Origin: Clostridia bacterium
GTDB taxonomy: Bacteria; Bacillota; Clostridia; Christensenellales; Pumilibacteraceae
Reading direction: 5' to 3'
Length of the DNA: 48,705 nt
Assembly: GCA_017531795.1 (NCBI GenBank)
Contig: JAFXKH010000046.1
Coordinates: 1-48,705, forward strand
Each line of letters begins with the position of its first letter. The stretch's first letter is position 1. A model generated the notes under the pieces. That model was given only the letters and a program-made list of their open reading frames with translations. It was not told the DNA's origin and ran no database searches. Position numbers and translations under genes: made by a program. Positions 42,410 through 48,705 of the stretch are shown piece by piece.

Positions 42410-42446
42410 GGGGCTGTTGCAATTTTTGAATTTGCAACAGCCCCAT
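42410..42446 (+). terminator. IS-end hairpin acting as terminator
   Basis: GGGGCTGTTGCAA, loop, TTGCAACAGCCCC. It also lies at the end of the minus-strand GH3 unit, 50 bp past the small membrane protein gene, and may terminate that transcript. Confidence 0.6.
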
Positions 42447-42495
42447 CTTTGAAGTTTAGGAAAGATGAAATCTTTTCTTATAAGTTATTTAGCTT

Positions 42496-42924
42496 TTACG
42501 CTTTCTTTTCTTCGAAGAAGCTCGTTACGATATACACGATAACGGCTACCAAATCAAGGGCAGCAGCTGCAATGCTCGTATATAAAGCATTGAAGCCTGC
42601 GGTGTTTTGCGTATCCCAAGTGAAGAGGTTGCCTACATCGGAAGCTCTCGTTTCGGCGATGAGACACACAGCAAGAGTGATCATAACGACAGCGATGAGC
42701 TTTACGATGAAAGTGATATAGTGGTGAGTGCCGAACTTTTCTTCACAGTAGATAGAAGCGGGGAATGCCAACAAACCGATCACGGAGCAAGCGATAACGC
42801 CTGCCGCGTACGTGAAGGAGAAACCGGGGAAAGAGTTGGAAACGATCGCCAAGATGAGACCGGCTACCACAAGCAAGCAAGCGGCTGCATTGACGTACGA
42901 AGTCTTTCTTAATTTAGATAACAT
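42496..42924 (-). CDS. Small four-helix membrane protein linked to the GH3 gene
   Basis: 142 aa with four hydrophobic segments (about residues 9-30, 35-55, 70-90 and 112-135) and a short EEKKA tail; no family recognised. ATG 42924 has AAGGAGG inside the GH3 3' end and the two genes are 1 nt apart, so they form a coupled pair. A frame to 42966 is an extension into GH3. It may be a membrane partner or immunity-like companion of the anchored hydrolase; no function can be assigned. Its codon use resembles GH3 more than the rest of the window. Confidence 0.8.
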   Translation of the reverse strand: MLSKLRKTSYVNAAACLLVVAGLILAIVSNSFPGFSFTYAAGVIACSVIGLLAFPASIYCEEKFGTHHYITFIVKLIAVVMITLAVCLIAETRASDVGNLFTWDTQNTAGFNALYTSIAAAALDLVAVIVYIVTSFFEEKKA

Positions 42925-42925
42925 A

Positions 42926-45900
42926 TTAGTTTTCCTCCTTTTTGGACTTAATGGTGGAAACCACATACATAGCGGCGGAACCTGCGCAAATGACTGCGGA
43001 GATGATGATCATGGAGATATACGTTGCTCTCCACCAGGTCATCAAGGGGACGATTCTGGAGCTGGAGTTCGTGGAGTTCATCATGTTGGACTGACAGAAG
43101 GTCCAAAGGGTACGATGTACGGACTCCTTCAATGCAAGTTGCAAATCTCTGTCGCCCTTATAGTGATCGACCGTTACGGGAACACCGTAGTTGGTGATCT
43201 TCATACGACCGGTATTACTGGAAAGAGTTTCCCAAGAAGGGTTGCTGACCATACGGTTATCATAACCGGTACAACCAGCCATTACGATACAGTCGAACAA
43301 ATCGCCGTCATCGCTGATATCGGTTACGCAGTAGCCGTGGAAGTCCCATTCACCGACTGCGATACCATTGATCATACCAACACTGGCAGTACATTCAACG
43401 GCACCGACCTTGGAGAAGGAGACCATCATACCGAGCATACCGGTATCGGTGTCACGTTCTCTGTCGTACTTAGTTGCTTCGAATGCGATCTGGAATGCAC
43501 GAAGTTCAACTTCACGAGCACGTTGTTCGGTAAGGAAAGGAGCGACACCGACACGGTTGGTTTCCTGGTCATTGAATGCATAGTGCTTAGGAGATGCGAT
43601 CAAGCCGTTATCTCTTGCGCCTACTGCAAATTCCATACAACCTACGCCGGTAAGGACAGGATCTTCGGAATAATATTCACCCGATCTACCGTTGTAAGCA
43701 TGTCTATGAGTGTTACCACCGGGACCCCAGAGAATGGGAACACCTACGATGACAGCTTGTTGACCCATGTGTTCACCCATTTCATACATCAATTCATGGC
43801 TGAAGGAAGATGCTACGAGAGGAGCGGAACCGAATACCTTAAAGGACATATTCCCGTTGTTGTCGCCTTCCTGAATTCTCCAAGGACAATAGATATCCTT
43901 ATCCAAACCGTTGGGCGTGTTAGCAGGGGTATAGGCCTGAACGCCGTTACCGGTATTTTCGGTGTACTTACCGAACTTGAAGCCTACGGATTCAGCGGCA
44001 GCGAAGGTGTTACCACCGTAAGCAGCCATCGTGATGGCATCTTCAAGAGTCATCTTGTTGATAACTTCTTCCCATCTGGGATCGTTGTAATCTGCCTTCG
44101 CAAGATCGTAGAAGTTCAAATCGGAGGCCTGACCCCAAAGGATATCGGACGTGTCTTCGTTGGTCTTAGTCGTGTAGTACTTACCCTTGATATCGTCGAT
44201 CATGGCAGTAGGAACGGTCATATCCACGTATTCGATAGGATAGGTACCCGTCCAATCGGCACGAGAGAGATAGGTTACCTTTCCGGGTTCATAGTAGTTC
44301 CAATCGCTGTAAGGGATCTGGTTGCGGATCTTGGTACCATGCTTAGCATAACCGAAGGTGGAAGCGTCTACCTTGCCGTTGTTGTAGCTTTCTACATAAA
44401 CCAAGGAAGCGTTACCGTTCTTATCCATACCATCGGCGGTCGTCTTGCCCTGTTTAGCCAAGATGTTGTTCAAAGCTTCGTGAGCGCCGTTTGCTACGGT
44501 GAACATATAGTCGCCTGCATCGAGGATATAGGTACCCTTGGTGCCGTCGCCGTTGTCATAGTTCATGTCATAGCTTGCGAGGTTCTGCCAGTCGACTTCA
44601 ACCTTTACGGTCGTGGAAGAGTTAGGAGCGATGACTTCCGTCTTGCCAAACTCAACGAGTTGAACGGCAGACTTTTCGATGCCGCCTACCGTGTAGGGAG
44701 CTTGTGCATAAATTTGAACGGGAGTAGAACCTGCCGTATTACCGACGTTGGTAACTTTGATCTCGAACGTCGTGTACTTTTCGTGAGCCTTCTGTTCCTT
44801 CTTTGCGCTTTGGATAGCAAAGGTGAAGTTGGTATAGGAAAGGCCATAGCCGAAGCTGTAAACAACTTCTTCGCTATAATTCCAGTTGCCAGAGTAAGAA
44901 CCCGTCTTACCCTTCGTGCTGTTTGCGTTGCCTTGACCTAAAACGATATCGTTATATCTGGTTTCGTAGTAACGATAGCCGGTGTACATACCTTCGGCTT
45001 CGATAACGTACTTGGTACTGCTGCCTCTACCGCCGTCTTTCCTGATGTCGTTACCGTTGGTAAAGGTATAGTTACCAAAGTTCATCATTGCGGGAGCGGA
45101 CATATTGTCGGTCACGTAGATGTCGGCAAGACCTCCGGAAGGAGAAACTCTGCCGCAAAGGATATCGGCGATACCCAAAGTACCGTAGTTACCGGGATGG
45201 CCTACCCAAAGGATAGCACCGATTTTATTGTCGTCTTGCAATTCCTTGATCTCCATAGGAGAGTTGGTATTGATGATGACAATGATCTTATTGAAGTTTT
45301 GTTTAGCATATTCCAAAACTTCTCTTTCGGCATCGGAGATAGCAAGGGGGCCCTTTTGACCTTCTGCGGGTCTGGTGAAGTCGGAATTTTCGGAGCTGGG
45401 TCTACCCAAAACGACGATAGCCGCATCCTTATAACCGTTGAGGCTTACGCTGCTGATCTCGGAAACGGGAATTTCCTTGCCGATAGTCTTTTTGGCGTTG
45501 CAGTAGTCAGAGGGCTTGTCGTTGTAGGTGCATTTATAATTGGAAGCCGTCAATTCGGCATACTTGGCAACCATGTCGGGGTTTAACTTATAACCTGCAC
45601 CGGCGCCCTTGTTGGTTGCGCCTTCGATGTCAAGTTCAGAGAATTGGAAGTTATCCAAAGAACTATAATCACCGCTTACGAAATCTTCTGCAAAGTTGGT
45701 AGCCGTGCCACCCAATGCTCTTTCTAAGGTAACGACCTGACCAACGGCGCCAACACCTTGGCCGGAACCGAGGAGAGGAACGTGGCTGCGCTTACCCAAG
45801 AGGGTAACGCTGGAACCGCTTGCCAAAGGAAGGGCGTTGTTGTTCTTCAAAAGAACAGAACCTTCATAACCTGCTTTACGTCCCAATTGGATCTCATCCT

Positions 45901-46144
45901 TCAAGAGAGCGTTGGTGTTCAAATAGGTCTTGCCTTCCACTGTCTTGATATACTTTGCCTTAGGCGTGAACGAAGTATACAAGCCATCACCGGAAACGTT
46001 TTCCGTTTTGGAGCTCTGCGTACCCAAAAACGAGTCGATTTCAGTTCTGTTCGCTTCGAGTACTGTGGCAAGCACACAGGACACGATCAACATAAGCGCG
46101 AAGGCGTAAGTTAAACCATGCCATAATGCTTTTTTGTGTAACAT
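42926..46144 (-). CDS. Membrane-anchored, domain-permuted glycoside hydrolase family 3
   Basis: 1072 aa, beta-glucosidase/xylosidase-type. Domains run in permuted order: N-terminal helix (about 8-30), GH3 C-domain (about 85-390, GYEGSVLLKNNNALPL and VVLGRPSSENSDF), fibronectin-III-like (about 450-550, TFEIKVTNVGNTAGSTP), then the catalytic barrel (about 690-1010; WGPGGNTHRHAYNGRSGEYY, SPKHYAFNDQETNR, and the nucleophile Asp near 940 in GYCVTDISD), and a C-terminal helix before KSKKEEN. Usual GH3 order is barrel first. Two membrane helices suggest display on the cell surface. ATG 46144 has AAGGAG; a TTG at 46174 is rejected. Codon and base usage differ from neighbours (fewer GCGC words): likely acquired. 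Confidence 0.92.
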   Translation of the reverse strand: MLHKKALWHGLTYAFALMLIVSCVLATVLEANRTEIDSFLGTQSSKTENVSGDGLYTSFTPKAKYIKTVEGKTYLNTNALLKDEIQLGRKAGYEGSVLLKNNNALPLASGSSVTLLGKRSHVPLLGSGQGVGAVGQVVTLERALGGTATNFAEDFVSGDYSSLDNFQFSELDIEGATNKGAGAGYKLNPDMVAKYAELTASNYKCTYNDKPSDYCNAKKTIGKEIPVSEISSVSLNGYKDAAIVVLGRPSSENSDFTRPAEGQKGPLAISDAEREVLEYAKQNFNKIIVIINTNSPMEIKELQDDNKIGAILWVGHPGNYGTLGIADILCGRVSPSGGLADIYVTDNMSAPAMMNFGNYTFTNGNDIRKDGGRGSSTKYVIEAEGMYTGYRYYETRYNDIVLGQGNANSTKGKTGSYSGNWNYSEEVVYSFGYGLSYTNFTFAIQSAKKEQKAHEKYTTFEIKVTNVGNTAGSTPVQIYAQAPYTVGGIEKSAVQLVEFGKTEVIAPNSSTTVKVEVDWQNLASYDMNYDNGDGTKGTYILDAGDYMFTVANGAHEALNNILAKQGKTTADGMDKNGNASLVYVESYNNGKVDASTFGYAKHGTKIRNQIPYSDWNYYEPGKVTYLSRADWTGTYPIEYVDMTVPTAMIDDIKGKYYTTKTNEDTSDILWGQASDLNFYDLAKADYNDPRWEEVINKMTLEDAITMAAYGGNTFAAAESVGFKFGKYTENTGNGVQAYTPANTPNGLDKDIYCPWRIQEGDNNGNMSFKVFGSAPLVASSFSHELMYEMGEHMGQQAVIVGVPILWGPGGNTHRHAYNGRSGEYYSEDPVLTGVGCMEFAVGARDNGLIASPKHYAFNDQETNRVGVAPFLTEQRAREVELRAFQIAFEATKYDRERDTDTGMLGMMVSFSKVGAVECTASVGMINGIAVGEWDFHGYCVTDISDDGDLFDCIVMAGCTGYDNRMVSNPSWETLSSNTGRMKITNYGVPVTVDHYKGDRDLQLALKESVHRTLWTFCQSNMMNSTNSSSRIVPLMTWWRATYISMIIISAVICAGSAAMYVVSTIKSKKEEN

Positions 46145-46170
46145 AGATATTTCTCCTTTTTTATTATTGT

Positions 46171-46184
46171 CCAAGTGGACTTGG
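46171..46184. promoter_or_regulatory. Operator-like palindrome upstream of GH3
   Basis: CCAAGT-GG-ACTTGG, perfect 6-bp arms, 27 bp before the ATG and between the leader hairpin (46199-46223, ATCGCC/GGCGAT) and the ribosome site. It could bind a LacI-type regulator or fold in the mRNA. Confidence 0.4.
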
Positions 46185-46339
46185 TACCTAAAACTACTAT
46201 CGCCTTCTCATTTTGAGGGCGATGCGATATCTCTCGACATCTTTCCTAAAACCAACTATTTATTGTAGATATAGCAGTTTTATAGACAATGTATCAAATA
46301 TCACATTGTTATTTTATCACCGCGTCCCGTGTCTTGTAA

Positions 46340-46381
46340 ATTGCAATTTTTGCACAATACATTGCAATTCGTGCACAAATT
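46340..46381. promoter_or_regulatory. Two 21-bp direct repeats, activator-site-like, upstream of GH3
   Basis: ATTGCAATTTTTGCACAATA (46340-46359) and ATTGCAATTCGTGCACAAAT (46361-46380) repeat with a period of 21 bp, two helical turns, 200 bp before the GH3 gene and just upstream of a weak TTTACA/TAAAAT promoter (minus strand, about 46312-46341). The spacing is typical of sites for AraC-type dimers. Confidence 0.5.
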
Positions 46382-46447
46382 TAGAAAAAAAGTACATTTT
46401 ATAGAAGAAATTAACAGTTTGTATTACTTGAATATATAAAAAAATAA

Positions 46448-46482
46448 GGGAGCCCTCTTGCGTTCATCACAAGAAGACCCCC
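46448..46482 (-). terminator. Imperfect terminator hairpin
   Basis: GGGGGTCTTCTTG with CAAGAGGGCTCCC (two mismatches) followed on the minus strand by TTATTTTTTTAT. It could stop transcription entering from the tRNA-Ser side before the GH3 promoter region. Confidence 0.6.
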
Positions 46483-46552
46483 TTTGAGTCATATAAAATA
46501 TTCGATTTTTATAAAAAAGAGCCAGAAACTGCGAAATTTGGCAAAAAATAAA

Positions 46553-46588
46553 AACTATGACTTCGATTATTGTATCAAAATCATAGTT
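46553..46588 (-). terminator. Hairpin just outside the right repeat copy
   Basis: AACTATGA/TCATAGTT, 8-bp stem and 20-nt loop, then TTTATTTTTT on the minus strand. Confidence 0.5.
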
Positions 46589-46595
46589 CTTATTT

Positions 46596-46745
46596 GGCGG
46601 AAGCGGAGGGATATTCGTCGTTTACTCCTTGGTAAACGACGAAGTTGCTTTTAGAGGCGTTCTATAACTTTTTCGGCTTCCCATGCTCGCAAGGCGAACC
46701 ATAAAAATCTTGCGATTTTTATGGTTCTTACCCTCCGCTTCCGCC
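46596..46745. repeat. Right copy of the 150-bp tRNA-Ser-end repeat (MITE-like)
   Basis: Perfect 15-bp inverted ends GGCGGAAGCGGAGGG (46596-46610) and CCCTCCGCTTCCGCC (46731-46745), identical to the last 15 bases of the mature tRNA-Ser before its final A. Two internal hairpins as in the left copy. No obvious target-site duplication. Frames translated across it are spurious. Confidence 0.88.
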
Positions 46746-46747
46746 AT

Positions 46748-46786
46748 AAAAAAAACCAAGATCGAACTTTGTTCGTCTTGGTTTTT
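46748..46786 (-). terminator. Terminator of tRNA-Ser
   Basis: AAACCAAGA(C)GAAC pairs with GTTC(G)ATCTTGGTTT, followed by a T run on the minus strand, starting 2 nt past the CCA end. The arms continue outwards as an inverted repeat of the tRNA 3' end. Confidence 0.85.
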
Positions 46787-46787
46787 A

Positions 46788-46877
46788 TGGCGGAAGCGGA
46801 GGGATTCGAACCCCCGTGGGCTGTTAACCCAAACGGTTTTCAAGACCGCCTCGTTATGACCACTTCGATACGCTTCC
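46788..46877 (-). tRNA. tRNA-Ser (anticodon UGA)
   Basis: 90 nt with encoded CCA. Acceptor GGAAGCG (46871-46877) pairs with CGCTTCC, discriminator G, anticodon loop CTTGAAA giving UGA for UCN codons, a long class II variable arm (TGGGTTAACAGCCCA) and T-loop GTTCGAATC. All arms fold cleanly. Confidence 0.95.
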
Positions 46878-46941
46878 TTATTTGCCACAGCATTATACCA
46901 AATACGCGGTGGCTTGTCAAGTTTGTTTAGGGTTATTTACG

Positions 46942-47541
46942 TCAGATTTTTTCAAAATCTGAGGCGGGATGCTTACACCAAGGGCAAATGAAGTCGGGTG
47001 GAAGCGTTTCGCCTTCATAAACGTACCCGCAAATCTTACAACGCCAGCCCTTGCTTTTTTCTTCGGGCTGAGGTTTGGGCTTGATATTCGCGTGATAGTA
47101 CGCGTAAGTACACGACTTATCGTCGCTCGTCACGACGGCATCTATGACTTCGGCAACGAACATAACGTGCGTGGAGAAATCCACGGTGTTTATGACTTTG
47201 CAGGAAAGATAGGCGTTCGAAAAATCGTTCGCTACGGGCAGTCCGTCAAACTCGTCGCAAGGGAAACTGTCAAACTTATCCACGTCCCGTCCTGAATGAA
47301 AGCCAAAACGCTTAAAGAAATCGAAAGTCGCTTTTTCGCTGAGCACGGAAACGCAAAACTTACCGCTGTTTGCAATCAGTTCCGTCGTATAGTTGGACTT
47401 GTTCACCGCTACGGCTATTACGGTAGGGGTGTCCGTTATTTGAGTGACCGTATTTACGATACAACCGTTCGCTTTCTCACCCGATTTTGTCGTAATAAGA
47501 TAAAGCCCGTAACTTAAATTAAACAATGCTTTTTTATCCAT
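46942..47541 (-). CDS. Flavin reductase-rubredoxin fusion (high-molecular-weight rubredoxin)
   Basis: 199 aa. Residues 1-150: FMN-binding flavin-reductase-like domain (ALFNLSYGLYLITTKSGEKANG, then TDTPTVIAVAVNKSNYTTELI). Residues about 160-199: rubredoxin with the Cys4 iron site WRCKICGYVYEGE ... CPWCKHPASDFE. Homologues (Hrb in Moorella) take part in oxygen or NO detoxification with flavodiiron proteins, passing electrons from NAD(P)H. AAGGTGAG precedes ATG 47541. It lies 8 bp after recR, so it may be read from the ybaB-recR transcript. Confidence 0.93.
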   Translation of the reverse strand: MDKKALFNLSYGLYLITTKSGEKANGCIVNTVTQITDTPTVIAVAVNKSNYTTELIANSGKFCVSVLSEKATFDFFKRFGFHSGRDVDKFDSFPCDEFDGLPVANDFSNAYLSCKVINTVDFSTHVMFVAEVIDAVVTSDDKSCTYAYYHANIKPKPQPEEKSKGWRCKICGYVYEGETLPPDFICPWCKHPASDFEKI

Positions 47542-47549
47542 AACTCACC

Positions 47550-48128
47550 TTACATTTCAATGCGCGATTCGATTGCGCGCGTGAGAGTCATTTCGTCTGC
47601 GTACTCGATATCGCTACCCATGGATATACCTTGCGCAATTCGGCTGACTTTTATACCAAGGGGTTTGATAAGCCGTGCGATATACATGGCGGTTGCCTCG
47701 CCTTCTACGTCGGGATTGGTCGCAATGATAACTTCTTTCACGCCGTCTAACCGAGAGAGCAGTTCCTTAATCCGGATATCGCTCGGTCCTTTGCCTTCAA
47801 GCGGAGAAATAACGCCGTGAAGCACGTGATACACTCCGCCAAAAGAACGCGCCTTTTCCATCGCTACGACGTCCTTGGGGTAAGTCACTACGCAAATTAC
47901 GTCTTTCGCGCGCTTCTGACACAGTTCGCAAATATCGTTTTCGGTAAAGTTACCGCACTCGGCGCAGAACTTGACGTTTTTCTTAACGTCCGTAAGCGCG
48001 TTGCAAAACTCTTCTACTTCCGCTTCGCTCATACCGATAACGGCGTAAGCGTAACGCATCGCCGTCTTTGATCCTACACCGGGGAGTTTGGAAAATTTAT
48101 GCGCTAATTTGTTGATTGATAACGTCAT
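47550..48128 (-). CDS. recR: Recombination protein RecR
   Basis: Recombinational repair protein that acts with RecF/RecO in loading RecA at gaps. The 192-aa product has the helix-hairpin-helix LPGVGSKTAMRYA (about residues 15-27), the C4 zinc finger CAECGNFTENDICELC (about 55-70) and a Toprim domain starting VVTYPKDVVAMEKA. Full length. It begins 2 nt after the ybaB stop without a clear ribosome site, so translation is coupled. Confidence 0.97.
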   Translation of the reverse strand: MTLSINKLAHKFSKLPGVGSKTAMRYAYAVIGMSEAEVEEFCNALTDVKKNVKFCAECGNFTENDICELCQKRAKDVICVVTYPKDVVAMEKARSFGGVYHVLHGVISPLEGKGPSDIRIKELLSRLDGVKEVIIATNPDVEGEATAMYIARLIKPLGIKVSRIAQGISMGSDIEYADEMTLTRAIESRIEM

Positions 48129-48130
48129 TG

Positions 48131-48460
48131 TCAGAACATACCGTTCGCGCCAGCAGGCATAACTTCGTTCTTCATTTCTTCCGCTTCGGCGGATGCTTCG
48201 TTGTACGCCGCGATAATGAGATCTTCGAGCATTTCAATATCGTCGGGATCAACCGCTTCGGGCTTTATAGTAACGCCAATAAGCGCGCCGTGTCCGTTTA
48301 CGGTAACGGTAACGAGTCCACCGCCCGACGTACCTTCGATTTCCGCTTCGTCGAGTTCCTGTTGCGCTTTCGCAACCTGTTCTTGCATTTTACGGGCTTG
48401 TTGCATCAGGGCGTTCATATTCATTCCGCCACCGAAACCGCCTCCAAAATGTTTTGCCAT
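48131..48460 (-). CDS. YbaB/EbfC-family nucleoid-associated protein
   Basis: Small dimeric DNA-binding protein, 109 aa: Gly/Met-rich start (GGGFGGGMNMNALMQQA), a central helix, GLVTVTVNGHGALIGVTIKP and a C-terminal DLIIAAYNEA. Its pairing with recR is widely conserved. Usually dnaX comes directly before ybaB; here the upstream DNA is a promoter and a repeat array, so dnaX lies elsewhere or beyond the array. AAGGAG precedes the ATG. Confidence 0.95.
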   Translation of the reverse strand: MAKHFGGGFGGGMNMNALMQQARKMQEQVAKAQQELDEAEIEGTSGGGLVTVTVNGHGALIGVTIKPEAVDPDDIEMLEDLIIAAYNEASAEAEEMKNEVMPAGANGMF

Positions 48461-48490
48461 ATTTGCTCCTTGTTCTATTTATTCTTGCGC

Positions 48491-48515
48491 ACCGCACTTG
48501 CGGTATCTTTATAGC
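48491..48515 (-). promoter_or_regulatory. Extended -10 promoter and leader palindrome of ybaB-recR
   Basis: TGC plus TATAAA (48508-48516 region) forms an extended -10; no clear -35. Just downstream is the palindrome ACCGCA-AG-TGCGGT (48491-48504), at or near the transcript start, a possible operator or leader hairpin. Confidence 0.5.
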
Positions 48516-48548
48516 ATATTGTGAGATAAAGGGGTATTACACTTGCTT

Positions 48549-48705
48549 GGAAGGCTCCCCTGTGCAAGGGGAGCTGTCAGCGAAGCTGACTGAGGGGTTG
48601 TTTTTGTTACAATCCCTCCGTCACGGCTAACGCCGTGCCACCTCCCTTTGCACAAGGGAAGCAACAATCCCTCCGTCACGGCTAACGCCGTGCCACCTCC
48701 CTTTG
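48549..48705. repeat. Array of clostridial palindromic repeats, running off the window
   Basis: Unit A (48549-48602) holds CTCCCC/GGGGAG and GTCAGC-GAA-GCTGAC hairpins. Units B1 (48609-48663) and B2 (48664 to the edge) are identical to each other as far as seen, period 55 bp, with CACGGC-TAAC-GCCGTG and CTTTGCAC...GGGAAG. B is a diverged reverse complement of A. From memory this family is common in gut Clostridia. No gene. Confidence 0.8.

Larger units (their letters stand above)
41640..42446 (+). mobile_element. Remnant of an IS1182-type insertion sequence
   Basis: The truncated transposase gene at 41685-42281 is followed by a 30-bp gap-rich stretch and the terminal hairpin GGGGCTGTTGCAA/TTGCAACAGCCCC (42410-42446), the kind of right end I associate with IS1182 elements. 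The left end is missing or scrambled; 41667-41690 holds a small TTCACTT/AAGTGAA hairpin and two ATGGGTTCA copies. Confidence 0.7.

Noticed and set aside
42812..44941. 709-codon plus-strand open frame antisense to GH3
   Set aside because: Shadow of the GH3 gene; GH3 motifs, ribosome site and membrane anchors are all on the minus strand.
46622..46930. Short frames on both strands across tRNA-Ser and the 150-bp repeat
   Set aside because: They translate the tRNA and the repeat; peptides such as AEAEGFEPPWAVNPNG are known artefacts of serine tRNA genes.
48609..48705. CRISPR array
   Set aside because: The 55-bp units are directly adjacent and identical with no unique spacers, and no cas gene is in view.

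Overview
The window reads as a piece of a Gram-positive, anaerobe-like chromosome, most likely class Clostridia (Bacillota), perhaps a Christensenellales-type gut lineage; that last step is an inference from gene content only. Pointers: the rpsL-rpsG-fusA-tuf cluster, the tmk/holB/ricT neighbourhood known from Firmicutes, clostridial 2[4Fe-4S] ferredoxins, a flavin reductase-rubredoxin fusion, a preQ1-I riboswitch, and intergenic repeats of types common in gut Clostridia. Nearly all genes lie on the minus strand.

Layout (left to right; minus-strand transcription runs right to left). 1-5.3 kb: uppP (cut by the window edge), a CPBP protease, a MATE exporter coupled to a Sel1-repeat protein, a small lipoprotein and two overlapping ferredoxin genes. 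5.3-8.8 kb: a short Orn/Lys/Arg decarboxylase-like gene, tmk, holB and ricT, overlapping or nearly touching, one operon. 8.9-10.2 kb: tsaD and a small unknown gene. 10.2-10.7 kb: repeat-rich, RNA-like intergenic DNA. 10.7-15.6 kb: DegV, then trkA, trkH and an alpha/beta hydrolase. 15.7-20.2 kb: the str operon. 20.3-24 kb: a degenerate ABC-ATPase-like protein and a VanZ protein split by eight Ig-like domains. 24-29 kb: a DUF4143 AAA ATPase, a SecB-like protein and valS. 29-31.7 kb: a plus-strand ABC importer operon whose end overlaps an antiparallel YkvI-like transporter. 32.7-35.9 kb: a PflX-type radical SAM gene, an attenuator-like leader with six His codons, a QueT-Nudix fusion under a preQ1-I riboswitch, and an LRR lipoprotein. 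36-41 kb: an O-antigen-ligase/glycosyltransferase fusion, rsmA and a sodium symporter. 41.3-46.9 kb: an accessory segment bounded by copies of a 150-bp repeat whose ends copy the 3' end of the adjacent tRNA-Ser; it holds an IS1182-type remnant, a membrane-anchored permuted GH3 enzyme and a small membrane protein. 46.9-48.7 kb: flavin reductase-rubredoxin, recR, ybaB, then repeats up to the edge.

The most general signal concerns how genes start. Several transcription units (decarboxylase-tmk-holB-ricT, trkA-trkH, valS, LRR lipoprotein, rsmA, and with weaker -35 boxes pflX and ykvI) have a good -10 hexamer ending only 6-8 nt before the start codon and no Shine-Dalgarno, so their mRNAs should be leaderless. 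The str genes, the ferredoxins, the GH3 gene and most others instead have clear Shine-Dalgarno sites. Two translation-initiation modes therefore seem to be used side by side.

Other points for follow-up are the His-codon leader ahead of pflX/ykvI, the QueT-Nudix fusion with its riboswitch, the VanZ/Ig insertion, the pseudo-ABC protein, the O-ligase/GT fusion, the tRNA-Ser-derived repeats around the GH3 segment, and a tandem structured repeat with compensatory changes at 10.5-10.7 kb. All assignments are by reading motifs; no database search was run.
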